A stretch of 64,000 bases of DNA, from positions 1 through 64,000 of the forward strand of contig CAWFJG010000029.1 in NCBI GenBank assembly GCA_963816065.1, read 5' to 3'. Shown here piece by piece: positions 49,257 to 58,859 of the stretch. Position numbers and translations under genes: made by a program. This DNA comes from Roseiarcus sp963816065 (lineage in GTDB: Bacteria; Pseudomonadota; Alphaproteobacteria; Rhizobiales; Beijerinckiaceae). Each line of letters begins with the position of its first letter. The first letter of the stretch is position 1. The notes beneath the pieces were generated by a model. The model saw only the letters and a list, made by a program, of their open reading frames with translations. It was not told the origin of the DNA and did not search any database.

Positions 49257-49533
49257 CGCGCTGAGCGATCGGCGCCGGGAAGTTGGCGGAACTTCCGGGC
49301 GGCGCGCCGCGGCACGCCGTGGCGGCGGGACGGCTGGACCCGCCGTTGACGAGGACTATGCCTGGGACGGCAGGGTCCATGCGCAGCGCGGCCCGCGCGA
49401 TCTCCCGGCCTTGTCAAAGCCCGCCTTTCAGCGTACCAATCCGCTTGGGAAAAGCTTTTCCCACTCAAAAAACGCCAATGAGAAGAGTTTTGCTGAGGGA
49501 ACGCGAAAGTCAGTATCGACAAGGAGGAAACGC
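49257..49533. other. Intergenic region before the sugar transporter
   Basis: About 277 bp with no supported gene; likely promoter of the sugar ABC/LacI/GH127 operon. An AAGGAGG ribosome site sits at its right edge. Confidence 0.35.
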
Positions 49534-50781
49534 ATGTTCAAATGGAAATTTCCGGTCGCGCTCGCCTGCGCCCTGATCGGGTCCACGGCGCTGGCCGGCG
49601 TCGCGTCGGCGGACACCATGACCATGTGGGTGAGGGCCAGCGGGACCAATGCGGCCGCCCATCTGGTCGATCTGTGGAACGCCACCCATCCCGACAAGAT
49701 CGAGCTCACCACCATTCCCGACAACCAGATGGTGACCAAGCTCGCCACCGGCGTGCAGGCCGGCGAGGTCCCCGACCTCGTCTCGTTCGACCTCATCTAC
49801 ATGCCGGACTTCATGAAGGCGGGCTTCCTCGTCGATCTGACGGCCGACCTCAAGGCCGATCCGAACTATGCCTCGGTCGCCCAGGCCTACAAGGACATCG
49901 CGACTTACGAAGGCAAGCTCTACGGCGCGGGATTCACCCCGGACGTGTCGATCCTCGTCTGGAATAAGGACCTGTTCAAGAAGGCCGGCCTCGACCCGGA
50001 CAAGCCGCCGCGCACGATCGGCGAAATCCATGCCGACGCCAAGAAGATCCGGGCGCTCGGCGGCGACACGTACGGCTTCTATTTCTCCGGCGCCTGCCCC
50101 GGCTGCAACATCTTCACCTCCTCGCCGATGATGGTGGCCGCCGGATCGAAGATCCTGCCCGCCAACGCCAAGGACGACGCGCTGACCGGCGAGGGCGTCG
50201 AGGACGTGCTGGAAGCGTTCAAGGAGATGTGGAACGAGGGCCTCATCCCGAAGAGCGCCCAGGCCGACAACGGCGCGAACTTCACCAGTGCGTTCATGAC
50301 CGGCAAGATCGGCGTCCAGGGCACCGGCGGCTTCCTGCTCTCCGAGCTCAAGAAGAATGCGCCGAACCTCGACTTCGGCGTCACCTTCCTGCCGGGCGCG
50401 AAGGAAGGCCAGGTTTCGTCCTTCGTCGGCGGCGACGTGGTCGCCATTCCCATGGGCTCGAAGCACGTCCCGCTCGCCAAGAAATTCATCGCCTGGGAGC
50501 TGACCGATGAGGCGCAGCTCGAGGGCCTGGCCAAGAACAACATCATTCCGTCCCGGCCGGCGCTCGCCGACAACAAATATTTCGCCGCCGACCCGCGCGT
50601 GGTGGTGACGGCGAAGGCGATCGGCGTCGGCTACGTGCCGTGGGTATTCCATTTCGCCGACATGGTGAACTCGGATTCGAGCCCCTGGATCAACATGTTC
50701 CAGCGCGCGATCTTCGACGGCGACGTCGACGGCGCGATCGCCGAGGCGCGCCAGAAGATGAAAGAGATCGCCGGCGAATAA
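49534..50781 (+). CDS. ABC sugar-binding protein (family 1, CUT1)
   Basis: A 415-aa periplasmic solute-binding protein. The signal peptide is FPVALACALIGSTALAGVASA, then TMTMWVRASGTNAAAHLVDLWN, the CUT1-typical GVQAGEVPDLVSFDLIYMPDF, SAFMTGKIGVQGTGGFLLSEL and VSSFVGGDVVAIPMGSKH. An ideal AAGGAGGAAA ribosome site precedes the ATG. First gene of an operon with two permeases, a LacI regulator and a GH127 glycosidase, so an arabinofuranose-containing sugar is a reasonable ligand guess. No ATPase gene of this system is present; a shared MsmX/UgpC-like ATPase from elsewhere would be needed. Confidence 0.93.
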   Translation: MFKWKFPVALACALIGSTALAGVASADTMTMWVRASGTNAAAHLVDLWNATHPDKIELTTIPDNQMVTKLATGVQAGEVPDLVSFDLIYMPDFMKAGFLVDLTADLKADPNYASVAQAYKDIATYEGKLYGAGFTPDVSILVWNKDLFKKAGLDPDKPPRTIGEIHADAKKIRALGGDTYGFYFSGACPGCNIFTSSPMMVAAGSKILPANAKDDALTGEGVEDVLEAFKEMWNEGLIPKSAQADNGANFTSAFMTGKIGVQGTGGFLLSELKKNAPNLDFGVTFLPGAKEGQVSSFVGGDVVAIPMGSKHVPLAKKFIAWELTDEAQLEGLAKNNIIPSRPALADNKYFAADPRVVVTAKAIGVGYVPWVFHFADMVNSDSSPWINMFQRAIFDGDVDGAIAEARQKMKEIAGE

Positions 50782-50802
50782 GGGCATTGCGGGAGCCTCG
50801 AC

Positions 50803-51684
50803 ATGGTTGAGGGCCGACGAAGAGGACAAGCGCAGGGCTGGCTCTTTCTGGCGCCGGCGCTCATGTTCGTCGCCCTGTTCGTGCTTGCGCCGCTCGGGCT
50901 GCTTGCGGCGATGTCGTTGACCGACCGCTCGCTGCTCGGCGGTGGCCGGTTCGTCGGCTTCGCCAATTATGCGAGGATCTGGAACGATTCCGGCTTCTGG
51001 CGCGCGCTTCTCTTCACAGTCAAATACACCGTCGTCCTGACGCCGATCCTGATGGGCCTCGGCTTTGCGCTGGCGCTGCTCGTCGTCGACAATACGCCGC
51101 TCAAGCGCGCCACGCGCACGATCGTTTTCCTGCCGGTCGTCATTGGCCTCGCGAGTTCGAGTTTGCTGTGGTTCTGGCTGTTCGACGAGCAGGTCGGCCT
51201 GTTCAACAAGCTGCTGGTCGACCTGCACGTCCTGCACGAGCCGATCGTCTGGTTCGTCGGCGCAGACCTCGCCTTCTGGGCGGTCGTGATCGCCATCACC
51301 TGGAAGGTCGTCGGCTTCGGCATGGTGTTGTGCGTCTCGGGAATCCAGGCGATCAACTCGGACATTCTCGAGGCCGCCCTCGTCGACGGCGCCGGCTATT
51401 GGGCGCGCGTGCGGCTGATCATCCTGCCGCTGTGCCGGCGGACAATCCTGCTGGCGACGCTCGTCAGCGCCATCGGCTCGATGCTCGCCTTCGACCAGTT
51501 CTACATCATGACGTCCGGCGGTCCGCGCGGGCAGACCTTCACCGCAGTCTACTGGATCTACCAGACCTCGTTCATCTCGTTCCGGCTAGGCTACGGCGCG
51601 GCGCTGTCGATCGTGCTGATGCTGATCATTCTCGCCCTGGCGACGCTGCAGATCGTGCTCACGGCCCGTGGAGAGGCCGAATGA
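50803..51684 (+). CDS. ABC sugar transporter permease 1 (MalF/UgpA type)
   Basis: A 293-aa CUT1 permease with six helices beginning WLFLAPALMFVALFVLAPLGLLAAM, the family loop FVGFANYARIWNDSGFWRALLFTVKYT, and the EAA ATPase-contact motif DILEAALVDGAGYWARVRLIILPLC. The late block FYIMTSGGPRGQTFTAVYWIYQTSF is typical of MalF-like subunits. Its stop overlaps the ATG of permease 2. Confidence 0.94.
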   Translation: MVEGRRRGQAQGWLFLAPALMFVALFVLAPLGLLAAMSLTDRSLLGGGRFVGFANYARIWNDSGFWRALLFTVKYTVVLTPILMGLGFALALLVVDNTPLKRATRTIVFLPVVIGLASSSLLWFWLFDEQVGLFNKLLVDLHVLHEPIVWFVGADLAFWAVVIAITWKVVGFGMVLCVSGIQAINSDILEAALVDGAGYWARVRLIILPLCRRTILLATLVSAIGSMLAFDQFYIMTSGGPRGQTFTAVYWIYQTSFISFRLGYGAALSIVLMLIILALATLQIVLTARGEAE

Positions 51685-52562
51685 CCGGGACCGTCGGGGC
51701 CGCCGGGGCGCCTCCTTCCGCGCGGCGCAAGCGCATCGCCCCGTCGGCGCTGTTCGCGGCCGTGGCCTGCCTAGTGACGATCGTGCTGATGGGCGCGCCG
51801 CTCGCGCTGTCGTTTCTGGCTTCGATCAAGACGCCGGCCGACGCGTCCGCGGTTCCGCCGCACTATTGGCCGCACGCGCTGAGCTTCGACAATTACCTGA
51901 AGGTGATCCACTACGAGGCGGGGCTTGCGGCCTATGTCGCCAATTCCGGCGTCGTCGCCCTCCTCACCATCGCCGCCTGCATCGCGCTCGCCGCGCCGGC
52001 AGGCTACGGCCTCGCGCGCTTCACGATGCGCGGCAAGGAGATCGCTTTCCTCGTCCTGCTCGCGCCAATCATGATCCCTTACCAGGCGCTCCTCACGCCG
52101 CTCTATCTCGACTTCGCCAAGGTCGGGCTGGTCAACACCCGCGTCGGTCTGGCGATCGTCCACACCATCCTGCAGCTGCCCTTTTCGATCTACCTCATGC
52201 GCAACAGTTTCGAGGCCATTCCGCGCGAGATCGAGGAAGCCGCGATGCTCGACGGCTGCTCCGCCTTTCGGCGGCTCACGCATATCTTCCTGCCGCTGGC
52301 GCTGCCGGCGATCGTCACGGTGGCGCTCTTCGCCTTCATCGCCTCCTGGAACGAGTTTCTCGCCGCGCTCATCTTCATGAACCGGGAATCGTCGTTCACC
52401 GTGCCGATCCTTCTGGTCAGCGTGCAGATCGGCCACCATGGCGCGGTCGACTGGGGCGCGCTGCAGGCGAGCATCGTGATCGCCATTGTGCCGTGCCTCG
52501 CTATCTATCTCGGGCTGCAGCGCTACTACATCTCCGGGCTGCTTTCAGGCGGCGTGAAATGA
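51681..52562 (+). CDS. ABC sugar transporter permease 2 (MalG/UgpE type)
   Basis: A 293-aa partner permease. It shows the MalG-type first helix VACLVTIVLMGAPLALSFLAS, the periplasmic loop PPHYWPHALSFDNYLKVI, APAGYGLARFTMRGKEIAF, and the EAA loop EIEEAAMLDGCSAFRRLTHIFLPLALP, ending GLQRYYISGLLSGGVK. Its stop overlaps the LacI start (ATGA). Confidence 0.94.
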   Translation: MTGTVGAAGAPPSARRKRIAPSALFAAVACLVTIVLMGAPLALSFLASIKTPADASAVPPHYWPHALSFDNYLKVIHYEAGLAAYVANSGVVALLTIAACIALAAPAGYGLARFTMRGKEIAFLVLLAPIMIPYQALLTPLYLDFAKVGLVNTRVGLAIVHTILQLPFSIYLMRNSFEAIPREIEEAAMLDGCSAFRRLTHIFLPLALPAIVTVALFAFIASWNEFLAALIFMNRESSFTVPILLVSVQIGHHGAVDWGALQASIVIAIVPCLAIYLGLQRYYISGLLSGGVK

Positions 52563-53638
52563 CCGACGGCCCCGGCGACGACCGTCCTGGGACCGGCGAG
52601 GCCCCTCCGGCGCCCTCCGCGCGGACGATCCGCGATGTCGCGCGGCTCGCCGGCGTGTCGATCGGCACGGCGTCGAAGGCGCTGAACGCCAACGGCCGGC
52701 TGAAGGACGAGACGCGGGCCAAGGTGCTTCGGATCGCCAAGGAGATCGACTACCGGCCCAACAACCTGGCGCAGAGCCTGCATCGCGCCCGCTCGATGAC
52801 GGTCGGCATCCTGTCGAACGACCGCTTCGGCCGGTTCACTTTTCCGATCGTCGCAGCGCTCGAACGGCGCCTGTTCGACGACGGAATCGCCGTCTTCATG
52901 TGCAACGCCACCGACGATCCGGCGCGGGAGCGGCGCCACATCGATCAACTGCTGCGAAAGCGCGTCGACGGTCTCGTCGTCACCGCGCGCCGCGCCGACC
53001 GTCGCGAACCGATCGAACCTGCGGTTCGAGGACTGCCGGTAGTCTACGCGTTTTCGCGGGTCGACAACCCGGACGCACTTTGCCTTCTCCCCGACGACGA
53101 AGGCGGGGCGAGGCTTGCGGTCGAGCATCTCGCCCGGCTCGGCCGCAAGCGCATCGCCCATATCACCGGCCCCGAACATTTCGAGGCGGTGCGCCTGCGC
53201 GAGAAAGGTTTTCGCGCGGGGTTGGCGTGCGCCGGCCTCGCTGGGCCGGACGGCGCTTATCGACCCGGCTTCTGGTCGGAGGACTGGGGACGCACGGCGG
53301 TTGGCGGTCTTTTCGCAAAGGGCGCCGCGGCGCCAGACGCGCTCTTTTGCGGCAGTGACCAGATCGCGCGTGGGGCGCTCGACGCGCTGCGCGAGATCGG
53401 GCTCTCGGTTCCCGGGGAGGTGGCGGTGGTCGGCTTCGACAACTGGGAGGTGATGACCTCGGGCGCCCGTCCGCCGCTGACCAGCGTCGACATGAACCTG
53501 GACGCGCTCGGGACCGAGGCGGGCGATTGTCTGCTGGAGATGATGACTGGCCGCAAGCTCTGCGGCGTCAAGCGGCTGCCGTGCTCGCTGGTCGTGCGGG
53601 AAACCTGCGGCGCGGCGGCTGCAGGGCCAGCTCGCTGA
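52559..53638 (+). CDS. LacI family transcriptional regulator
   Basis: A 359-aa repressor. The helix-turn-helix and hinge are at residues 22-78 (TIRDVARLAGVSIGTASKALNANGRLKDETRAKVLRIA, then RPNNLAQSLHRARS). The periplasmic-binding-protein-like sensor domain follows with VDGLVVTARRADR, ARLAVEHLARLGRKRIAHITGPEH and VAVVGFDNWEVMTSGARPPLTSVD. It is embedded in the sugar operon and presumably represses it until sugar binds. Confidence 0.95.
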   Translation: MTDGPGDDRPGTGEAPPAPSARTIRDVARLAGVSIGTASKALNANGRLKDETRAKVLRIAKEIDYRPNNLAQSLHRARSMTVGILSNDRFGRFTFPIVAALERRLFDDGIAVFMCNATDDPARERRHIDQLLRKRVDGLVVTARRADRREPIEPAVRGLPVVYAFSRVDNPDALCLLPDDEGGARLAVEHLARLGRKRIAHITGPEHFEAVRLREKGFRAGLACAGLAGPDGAYRPGFWSEDWGRTAVGGLFAKGAAAPDALFCGSDQIARGALDALREIGLSVPGEVAVVGFDNWEVMTSGARPPLTSVDMNLDALGTEAGDCLLEMMTGRKLCGVKRLPCSLVVRETCGAAAAGPAR

Positions 53639-53710
53639 CCCGGCCGGGGCGCGGTCGACGGCCGCGTCCACGAGGCCGGCTGGGCTTCGGAACGAAAAAG
53701 AGGAGCGATC

Positions 53711-55621
53711 ATGAGCGCAACGAACTATTCGCCAATTCCATTCGCCGACGTGACGATCGCCGGGCCGTTCTGGCGCGAACGCCTGGAAACGGTGCTGACC
53801 CGCACGATCCCTAGCCAGCACGCCAAGCTCACGGAAACCGGCATCCTCGAGTCGCTCAAGCTGCCGAAGCCGGTTCCCCCGCTCAGGATTCCGCGCAACA
53901 GCCACAACTTCACCATGCAGGTGTTCTGGGACTCGGATGTAGGCAAGTGGATCGAGGCGGCGAGCTACGCGCTCGGCCACCGGCGCGACCCCGACATCGA
54001 GGCGAAGATCGACGCCATCGTCGAGGACCTCGCAAGGGCGCAGTCGTCCGACGGCTATCTGAACTGCTGGTACAACGAACGCGAGCCTCAGAACCGCTGG
54101 ACCAATTTGCGCGACAATCACGAGCTCTACAACGCCGGCCACCTGCTCGAAGGCGCGGTCGCCCATTTTCGCGCGACCGGCAAGCGCAAGCTGCTCGACG
54201 TGATGGAGCGGTATATCGACCACATCGCCGCGACCTTCGGGATGGGCGCGGGCCAGAAGCGCGGTTATCCCGGGCATCAGGAGATCGAGCTCGCGCTGGT
54301 CAAGCTCTATCGCCTGACCGGCGACAAGCGTCGGCTCGAGCTCGCGTCCTATTTCATCGACGAGCGGGGGCGCGAGCCGCACTATTTCACTCAGGAGGCG
54401 CTGGCGCGCGGCGACGATCCGGCCGACTACTGGGCCAGGACCTACGAGTACAACCAGTCGCACGTTCCCGTGCGTCAGCAGGCCAAGATGGTCGGGCACG
54501 CGGTGCGCGGCATGTACATGGCCTCGGGGATGGCCGATCTCGCGTTCGAACTTCACGACAAGACCCTGAAGCGGGCCTGCGAGGCGCTGTGGCGCGACGT
54601 CACGACGGCCCAGATGTACGTCACAGGCGGGCTCGGGCCCGACGCGTCGAACGAGGGCTTCACCGAGCCTTACGATCTGCCGAACGAAACGGCTTACGCG
54701 GAGACATGCGCCTCAGTCGCGCTCGTCTTCTGGGCGCAGCGCATGCTGCACCTCGACCTCGACGGCCGCTACGCCGACGTCATGGAGCTCGCGCTCTACA
54801 ACGGCGCGCTGACGGGCCTGTCGCGCGAAGGAACCCACTACTTCTACGCCAACCCGCTCGAGAGCCGCGGCCAGCATCGGCGCTGGGCCTGGCATCTCTG
54901 CCCCTGCTGCACGATGAACGTCTCGCGTCTCGTCGCCTCGGTCGCGGGCTACGCGCTGTCTTCAAGCGATGCCGGCGTCGCCTTCCACCTCTACGGCGGC
55001 TTCGAGACGACGGCGACGATCGGGGGCGTCAAGGTCGCGCTGCGCGAGACAAGCGACTATCCGTGGGCCGGCGACGTCGCGATCAAGGTCGACCCGGAGA
55101 CGCCGGTCGCCTTCGATCTCAAGCTGCGCGTCCCGGGCTGGAGCGAGGGCGCGACGGCGACGATCAACGGCCAGCCGGCCGCGTTTCTCGTCGAGCGCGG
55201 CTACGCCACGATCCATCGCGCCTGGACGAAGGGCGACACCGTTGCGCTCCATCTGCCGATGCCGGCCGAGCGGCTCCATGCGCACCCGCGGGTGCGCATG
55301 GACGTCGGCCGCGTAGCGCTGAGGCGCGGTCCGCTGATCTATTGCGTGGAAGAGGCCGACAATCCGGGCGCTCCGGTCCAGAGCCTCACCCTTCCGCGCA
55401 CGGCGCCCATCAAGGCGGCTTGGCGGGGCGACCTCTTCGGTGGGACGATGACCCTGACGGCGGAGGCCAGGCGCCTCGTCCCGGCCGACTCCGACGGCCG
55501 GCTCTATGCCCCGGCGCCGCCGGCAGTCCGCGACGCGACGGTGACCGCCCTCCCCTATTTCCAGTGGGCCAACCGCGAAACGGGCTCGATGCAGGTCTGG
55601 CTCGCGGAGGCGGTCGAATAA
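53711..55621 (+). CDS. GH127 family glycoside hydrolase (beta-L-arabinofuranosidase-like)
   Basis: A 636-aa enzyme of the former DUF1680 family. It starts MSATNYSPIPFADVTIAGPFWRERL, has the (alpha/alpha)6 barrel blocks DGYLNCWYNEREPQNRWTNLRDNHELYNAGHLLEGA, and carries the zinc-thiolate site of the family: E331-T-C333 in AYAETCASVAL and C397-P-C399-C400 in WHLCPCCTMN, where one cysteine is the nucleophile in characterised members. C-terminal beta-sandwich domains follow. No signal peptide, so it acts in the cytoplasm on imported oligosaccharides. Linkage to the ABC importer and LacI supports arabinofuranoside use. Confidence 0.93.
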   Translation: MSATNYSPIPFADVTIAGPFWRERLETVLTRTIPSQHAKLTETGILESLKLPKPVPPLRIPRNSHNFTMQVFWDSDVGKWIEAASYALGHRRDPDIEAKIDAIVEDLARAQSSDGYLNCWYNEREPQNRWTNLRDNHELYNAGHLLEGAVAHFRATGKRKLLDVMERYIDHIAATFGMGAGQKRGYPGHQEIELALVKLYRLTGDKRRLELASYFIDERGREPHYFTQEALARGDDPADYWARTYEYNQSHVPVRQQAKMVGHAVRGMYMASGMADLAFELHDKTLKRACEALWRDVTTAQMYVTGGLGPDASNEGFTEPYDLPNETAYAETCASVALVFWAQRMLHLDLDGRYADVMELALYNGALTGLSREGTHYFYANPLESRGQHRRWAWHLCPCCTMNVSRLVASVAGYALSSSDAGVAFHLYGGFETTATIGGVKVALRETSDYPWAGDVAIKVDPETPVAFDLKLRVPGWSEGATATINGQPAAFLVERGYATIHRAWTKGDTVALHLPMPAERLHAHPRVRMDVGRVALRRGPLIYCVEEADNPGAPVQSLTLPRTAPIKAAWRGDLFGGTMTLTAEARRLVPADSDGRLYAPAPPAVRDATVTALPYFQWANRETGSMQVWLAEAVE

Positions 55622-55758
55622 GCCTCGACGCCGGACATTCCGGCGCCCAGCCGTCCGGGCGCCCGGTCCATTCGAGGAGCGGACGGTGACCGACGCCCTT
55701 TGCGCCGACCGCCGACGGGGGTAAAGCACCGGCCTGGGTTTTGACCATTGGGCACCCC

Positions 55759-56016
55759 ATGCTGTTTCCCTGCCCCTTCTGCGGCCCGCGCGACGAGACC
55801 GAGTTCAGTTACGTCGGCGAGCCCAAGGCGCGCCCCGAGCCAGCCGAGGCGGTCGGCGACGCCGCCTGGGCCGACTACCTCTACGTCAACGCCAACCCCA
55901 AGGGTGAAGCTCGCGAGGTCTGGCTTCACCTGACCTGCATGGACATGTTCGCTATGACCCGTGACACGGCGACCAACGCGGTTCTCTCGAGCGAGCCGCT
56001 GAGACGGACGCCGTGA
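55759..56016 (+). CDS. soxD: Sarcosine oxidase subunit delta
   Basis: An 85-aa zinc-binding small subunit. The start MLFPCPFCGPRDETEFSYVGE carries a C-x2-C pair and the family PRDETEF motif. The second ligand group is in EVWLHLTCMDMFAMTRDTAT. It overlaps soxA through GTGA. The ATG at 55759 is chosen because the family begins with the PCPxCG motif; a TTG six codons upstream is possible. Confidence 0.95.
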   Translation: MLFPCPFCGPRDETEFSYVGEPKARPEPAEAVGDAAWADYLYVNANPKGEAREVWLHLTCMDMFAMTRDTATNAVLSSEPLRRTP

Positions 56017-58859
56017 GCGGTTTTCGTCTCCCGGACGGCGGACGAGTTGATCGCGGCCGGCCGCTCGCCTTCAGTTTCGACGGCAAGCCCTACCTGGGGT
56101 TGAGCGGCGACAGCATCGCCTCGGCGCTTCTCGCCAACGGCGTGCGGATCGTCGGCCGCAGCTTCAAGTATCACCGGCCGCGCGGCGTCTGGGGCGCCTG
56201 GACCGAAGAGCCCAACGCCATCGTCGACGTGAGACGGGCGGGGCGCACGACGCCGAACCTGCGCGCGACCGTGGAACCGCTCGAAAACGATCTCGCGGTT
56301 CGCTCGGTCAACGCCGCGCCGACCGCAGCCGAGGATCGCTCAGCCCTCATCGACGCGGCCTCGCGCTTCATGCCGTCGGGCTTCTACTACAAGACCTTCC
56401 TCTGGCCGCGCTGGGAGACATTCGAGCCGATCGTGCGCGCCATGGCCGGGCTCGGCCTGGTCGACCCGCGCAACTGTCCGCCAGCCGAATTTCCACAGCT
56501 CAACGCCCATTGCGATCGCCTGATCGTCGGCGCAGGCCCGGCGGGACTGGCGGCGGCGGCGGCCGCGGCGCGCGCGGGCGAAACCGTCGTCCTGATCGAG
56601 GACCATGCCGACATCGGCGGGCAGCTCGTCCATCGCGGCGGCGCGATCGACGGCGGCGACTGGCGTCAATGGGCCGAGAGCGTCTGCGCGCTGGTTGCGG
56701 CCAACAGCGGCCGGGTGTTGACGGCGACGACCGCGTTCGGCGTCTACGATCACGATCTCGTCTGCGCCTGGGAGCGGCGGGAGCCCCTGCCCGACGCCCT
56801 CTGGCGCATCCGGCCGAAGCGAATCGTGGTCGCCGCGGGCGCGATCGAGCGGCCGCTGATCGTGCCCGACAACGACCGGCCGGGCGTGATGTCGGCCGAC
56901 GCCGCGCTCGTCTACCTTCGCCGCTTCGGCGTTTTGGTCGGCCGGCGGATCGTGGTGGCGACCAACAACGACAGCGCCTATCCGGTAGCGGAGGCGCTGG
57001 CGGAAGCAGGCGCGGAGGTTGAGATCCTCGACACGCGCGCCGACGGGCCCGCGACGCCGCTCAGGGTCCTGCGCGGCGTCGAGATCGAGGCCGTCGACGG
57101 CCGCTCGGGCGTCACGGGCGTTAAGGTCGGCGGCGCCCGGCTTCCGGCCGACGCGCTGCTCATCTCCGGTGGCTGGACGCCGACTGTGCACCTCCACCAG
57201 CAGGCGCGCGGCAAGCTCCGCTACGACGAGAGCCTCGCGGCGCTCGTCCCCGCGGCCGAGGTCGAGGGAATGACGGTCTCGGGCGCGGCCAACGGCGCCT
57301 TCACGCTCGACCAGGCGCTGCTTCAGGGCCATGCCGCGGGCGGCGGTCAGGGGCCCGCGCCCAACGCGCCGGCCGGAGTTTATCGCATCGCGCCCGCCTG
57401 GCCGAAGCCCGACGCGCCGGGGCGGCGCTGGATCGACTTCCAGAGCGACGTGACGCTGAAGGATGTGGTCCTGGCCGGTCGCGAGGGCTACGTCTCGGTC
57501 GAACACCTGAAGCGCTACACTACGCTCGGCATGGCGACCGACCAAGGCAAGACGTCCAGCGTCAATGGCCTCGCCGCCATGGCCGCCCTCACCGGCCGCA
57601 CGATCGACGCGACCGGCACGACGACCTACCGCCCGCCCTTCGTACCCGTGCCGATGACCGTGATCGGCGGCCGTCGGCGCGGCGAACTCATGAACCCGCT
57701 GAAGCGCCTGCCGCTCGAAGCCGAGCACCGCGCCGACGGCGCGCAGATGCGCGAATACAGCGGCTGGCTCCGGCCCGCCTGGTACGGCGCGGGCGATCCC
57801 GATCGCACCATCCAGCGCGAGGCCAGGCGCGCCCGCGACACCGTCGCCCTGTTCGACGGCTCCTCGCTCGGCAAGATCGAGGTGATCGGCCCGGACGCGG
57901 CGAAGCTGGTCGACTTCCACAGCTACAACCGGATCTCGACCCTAAGGCCCGGCAGGATCCGCTACGGCTTCGTGCTGTCGGAGACCGGGATCGTGTTAGA
58001 CGACGGCGTGACCCTGCGCCTCGCCGACGACCGGTTCCTCGTCTCGTGCTCCTCCGGCCACACCGGCGCCGTCGTCATGCGGCTCGAATCGTGGCGGCAG
58101 GACCGGTTCAATCCGCGCCGCGTCGTCGTCCACGACACGACCGCCCAGTGGGCGACGCTGACGCTGACCGGCCCGCGCGCGCGGGACTGCCTCGCCGCCC
58201 TGGACCTCGGGCTCTCGCTCGACGACCAAACCCTGCCGCACATGGGCTTCGCCACGGGCGTCTTTGAGGGCGCGCCGCTCAGGATCGCGCGGGTGAGCTT
58301 CACGGGCGATCGCTCCTACGAACTCTCGGTGCCGATCTCCAAGGCGGCCGCCCTGCGCGCTGGGATCGTCGCGGCGCTGCCGGCCCTTGGCGGCGGCCTC
58401 CTCGGCTCGGAGGCGCTGATGATCCTCAGGGCGGAGAAGGGTTATGTCATCGTCGGCAAGGACACCGATGGGACGACCATGCCGCACGATCTCAGCGCCG
58501 GCGCTCCCCGCGCCCAGCGCAAGGACGAGTACGTGGGCAAGCGCTCGCTGCACATGGCGGTCGCCGAGGACCGGGACCGCAAGCAGCTTGTCGGGCTCGA
58601 GGTCGAACGCGGCGAACCGCCGCTGCCGACCGGGGCGCATGTGATCGAGGGGACGGGCAAGGAGCGCCGCTCGCTTGGCTACGTCACCTCGAGTTACCCG
58701 AGCCCGACGCTCGAGCGCCCGGTGGCGCTCGGCCTCGTCGCCGGCGGCTTTGCGCGGATGGGCCAGTCGCTCGGCGTCTACCATCTGGGGGCCGAGCGGC
58801 GCGTCAGGGTCGCCCCGGTCGCCGCGCTCGACCCGGAGGGGACGCGGCTTCATGCGTGA
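56013..58859 (+). CDS. soxA: Sarcosine oxidase subunit alpha
   Basis: A 948-aa large subunit starting with GTG. In order: an N-terminal ferredoxin-like 2Fe-2S-type domain without obvious cluster cysteines (GKPYLGLSGDSIASALLANG), an NAD-binding domain (LIVGAGPAGLAAAAAAARAGE), IVVAAGAIERPLIVPDNDRPGVM, GREGYVSVEHLKRYTTLGMATDQGKTS, and C-terminal folate-binding GcvT domains from about residue 560 (AEHRADGAQMREYSGWLRPAWYG) ending with the methylene-THF-type LGYVTSSYPSPTLERPVALGL. Intact. It overlaps soxG by eight bases. Confidence 0.96.
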   Translation: MSGFRLPDGGRVDRGRPLAFSFDGKPYLGLSGDSIASALLANGVRIVGRSFKYHRPRGVWGAWTEEPNAIVDVRRAGRTTPNLRATVEPLENDLAVRSVNAAPTAAEDRSALIDAASRFMPSGFYYKTFLWPRWETFEPIVRAMAGLGLVDPRNCPPAEFPQLNAHCDRLIVGAGPAGLAAAAAAARAGETVVLIEDHADIGGQLVHRGGAIDGGDWRQWAESVCALVAANSGRVLTATTAFGVYDHDLVCAWERREPLPDALWRIRPKRIVVAAGAIERPLIVPDNDRPGVMSADAALVYLRRFGVLVGRRIVVATNNDSAYPVAEALAEAGAEVEILDTRADGPATPLRVLRGVEIEAVDGRSGVTGVKVGGARLPADALLISGGWTPTVHLHQQARGKLRYDESLAALVPAAEVEGMTVSGAANGAFTLDQALLQGHAAGGGQGPAPNAPAGVYRIAPAWPKPDAPGRRWIDFQSDVTLKDVVLAGREGYVSVEHLKRYTTLGMATDQGKTSSVNGLAAMAALTGRTIDATGTTTYRPPFVPVPMTVIGGRRRGELMNPLKRLPLEAEHRADGAQMREYSGWLRPAWYGAGDPDRTIQREARRARDTVALFDGSSLGKIEVIGPDAAKLVDFHSYNRISTLRPGRIRYGFVLSETGIVLDDGVTLRLADDRFLVSCSSGHTGAVVMRLESWRQDRFNPRRVVVHDTTAQWATLTLTGPRARDCLAALDLGLSLDDQTLPHMGFATGVFEGAPLRIARVSFTGDRSYELSVPISKAAALRAGIVAALPALGGGLLGSEALMILRAEKGYVIVGKDTDGTTMPHDLSAGAPRAQRKDEYVGKRSLHMAVAEDRDRKQLVGLEVERGEPPLPTGAHVIEGTGKERRSLGYVTSSYPSPTLERPVALGLVAGGFARMGQSLGVYHLGAERRVRVAPVAALDPEGTRLHA

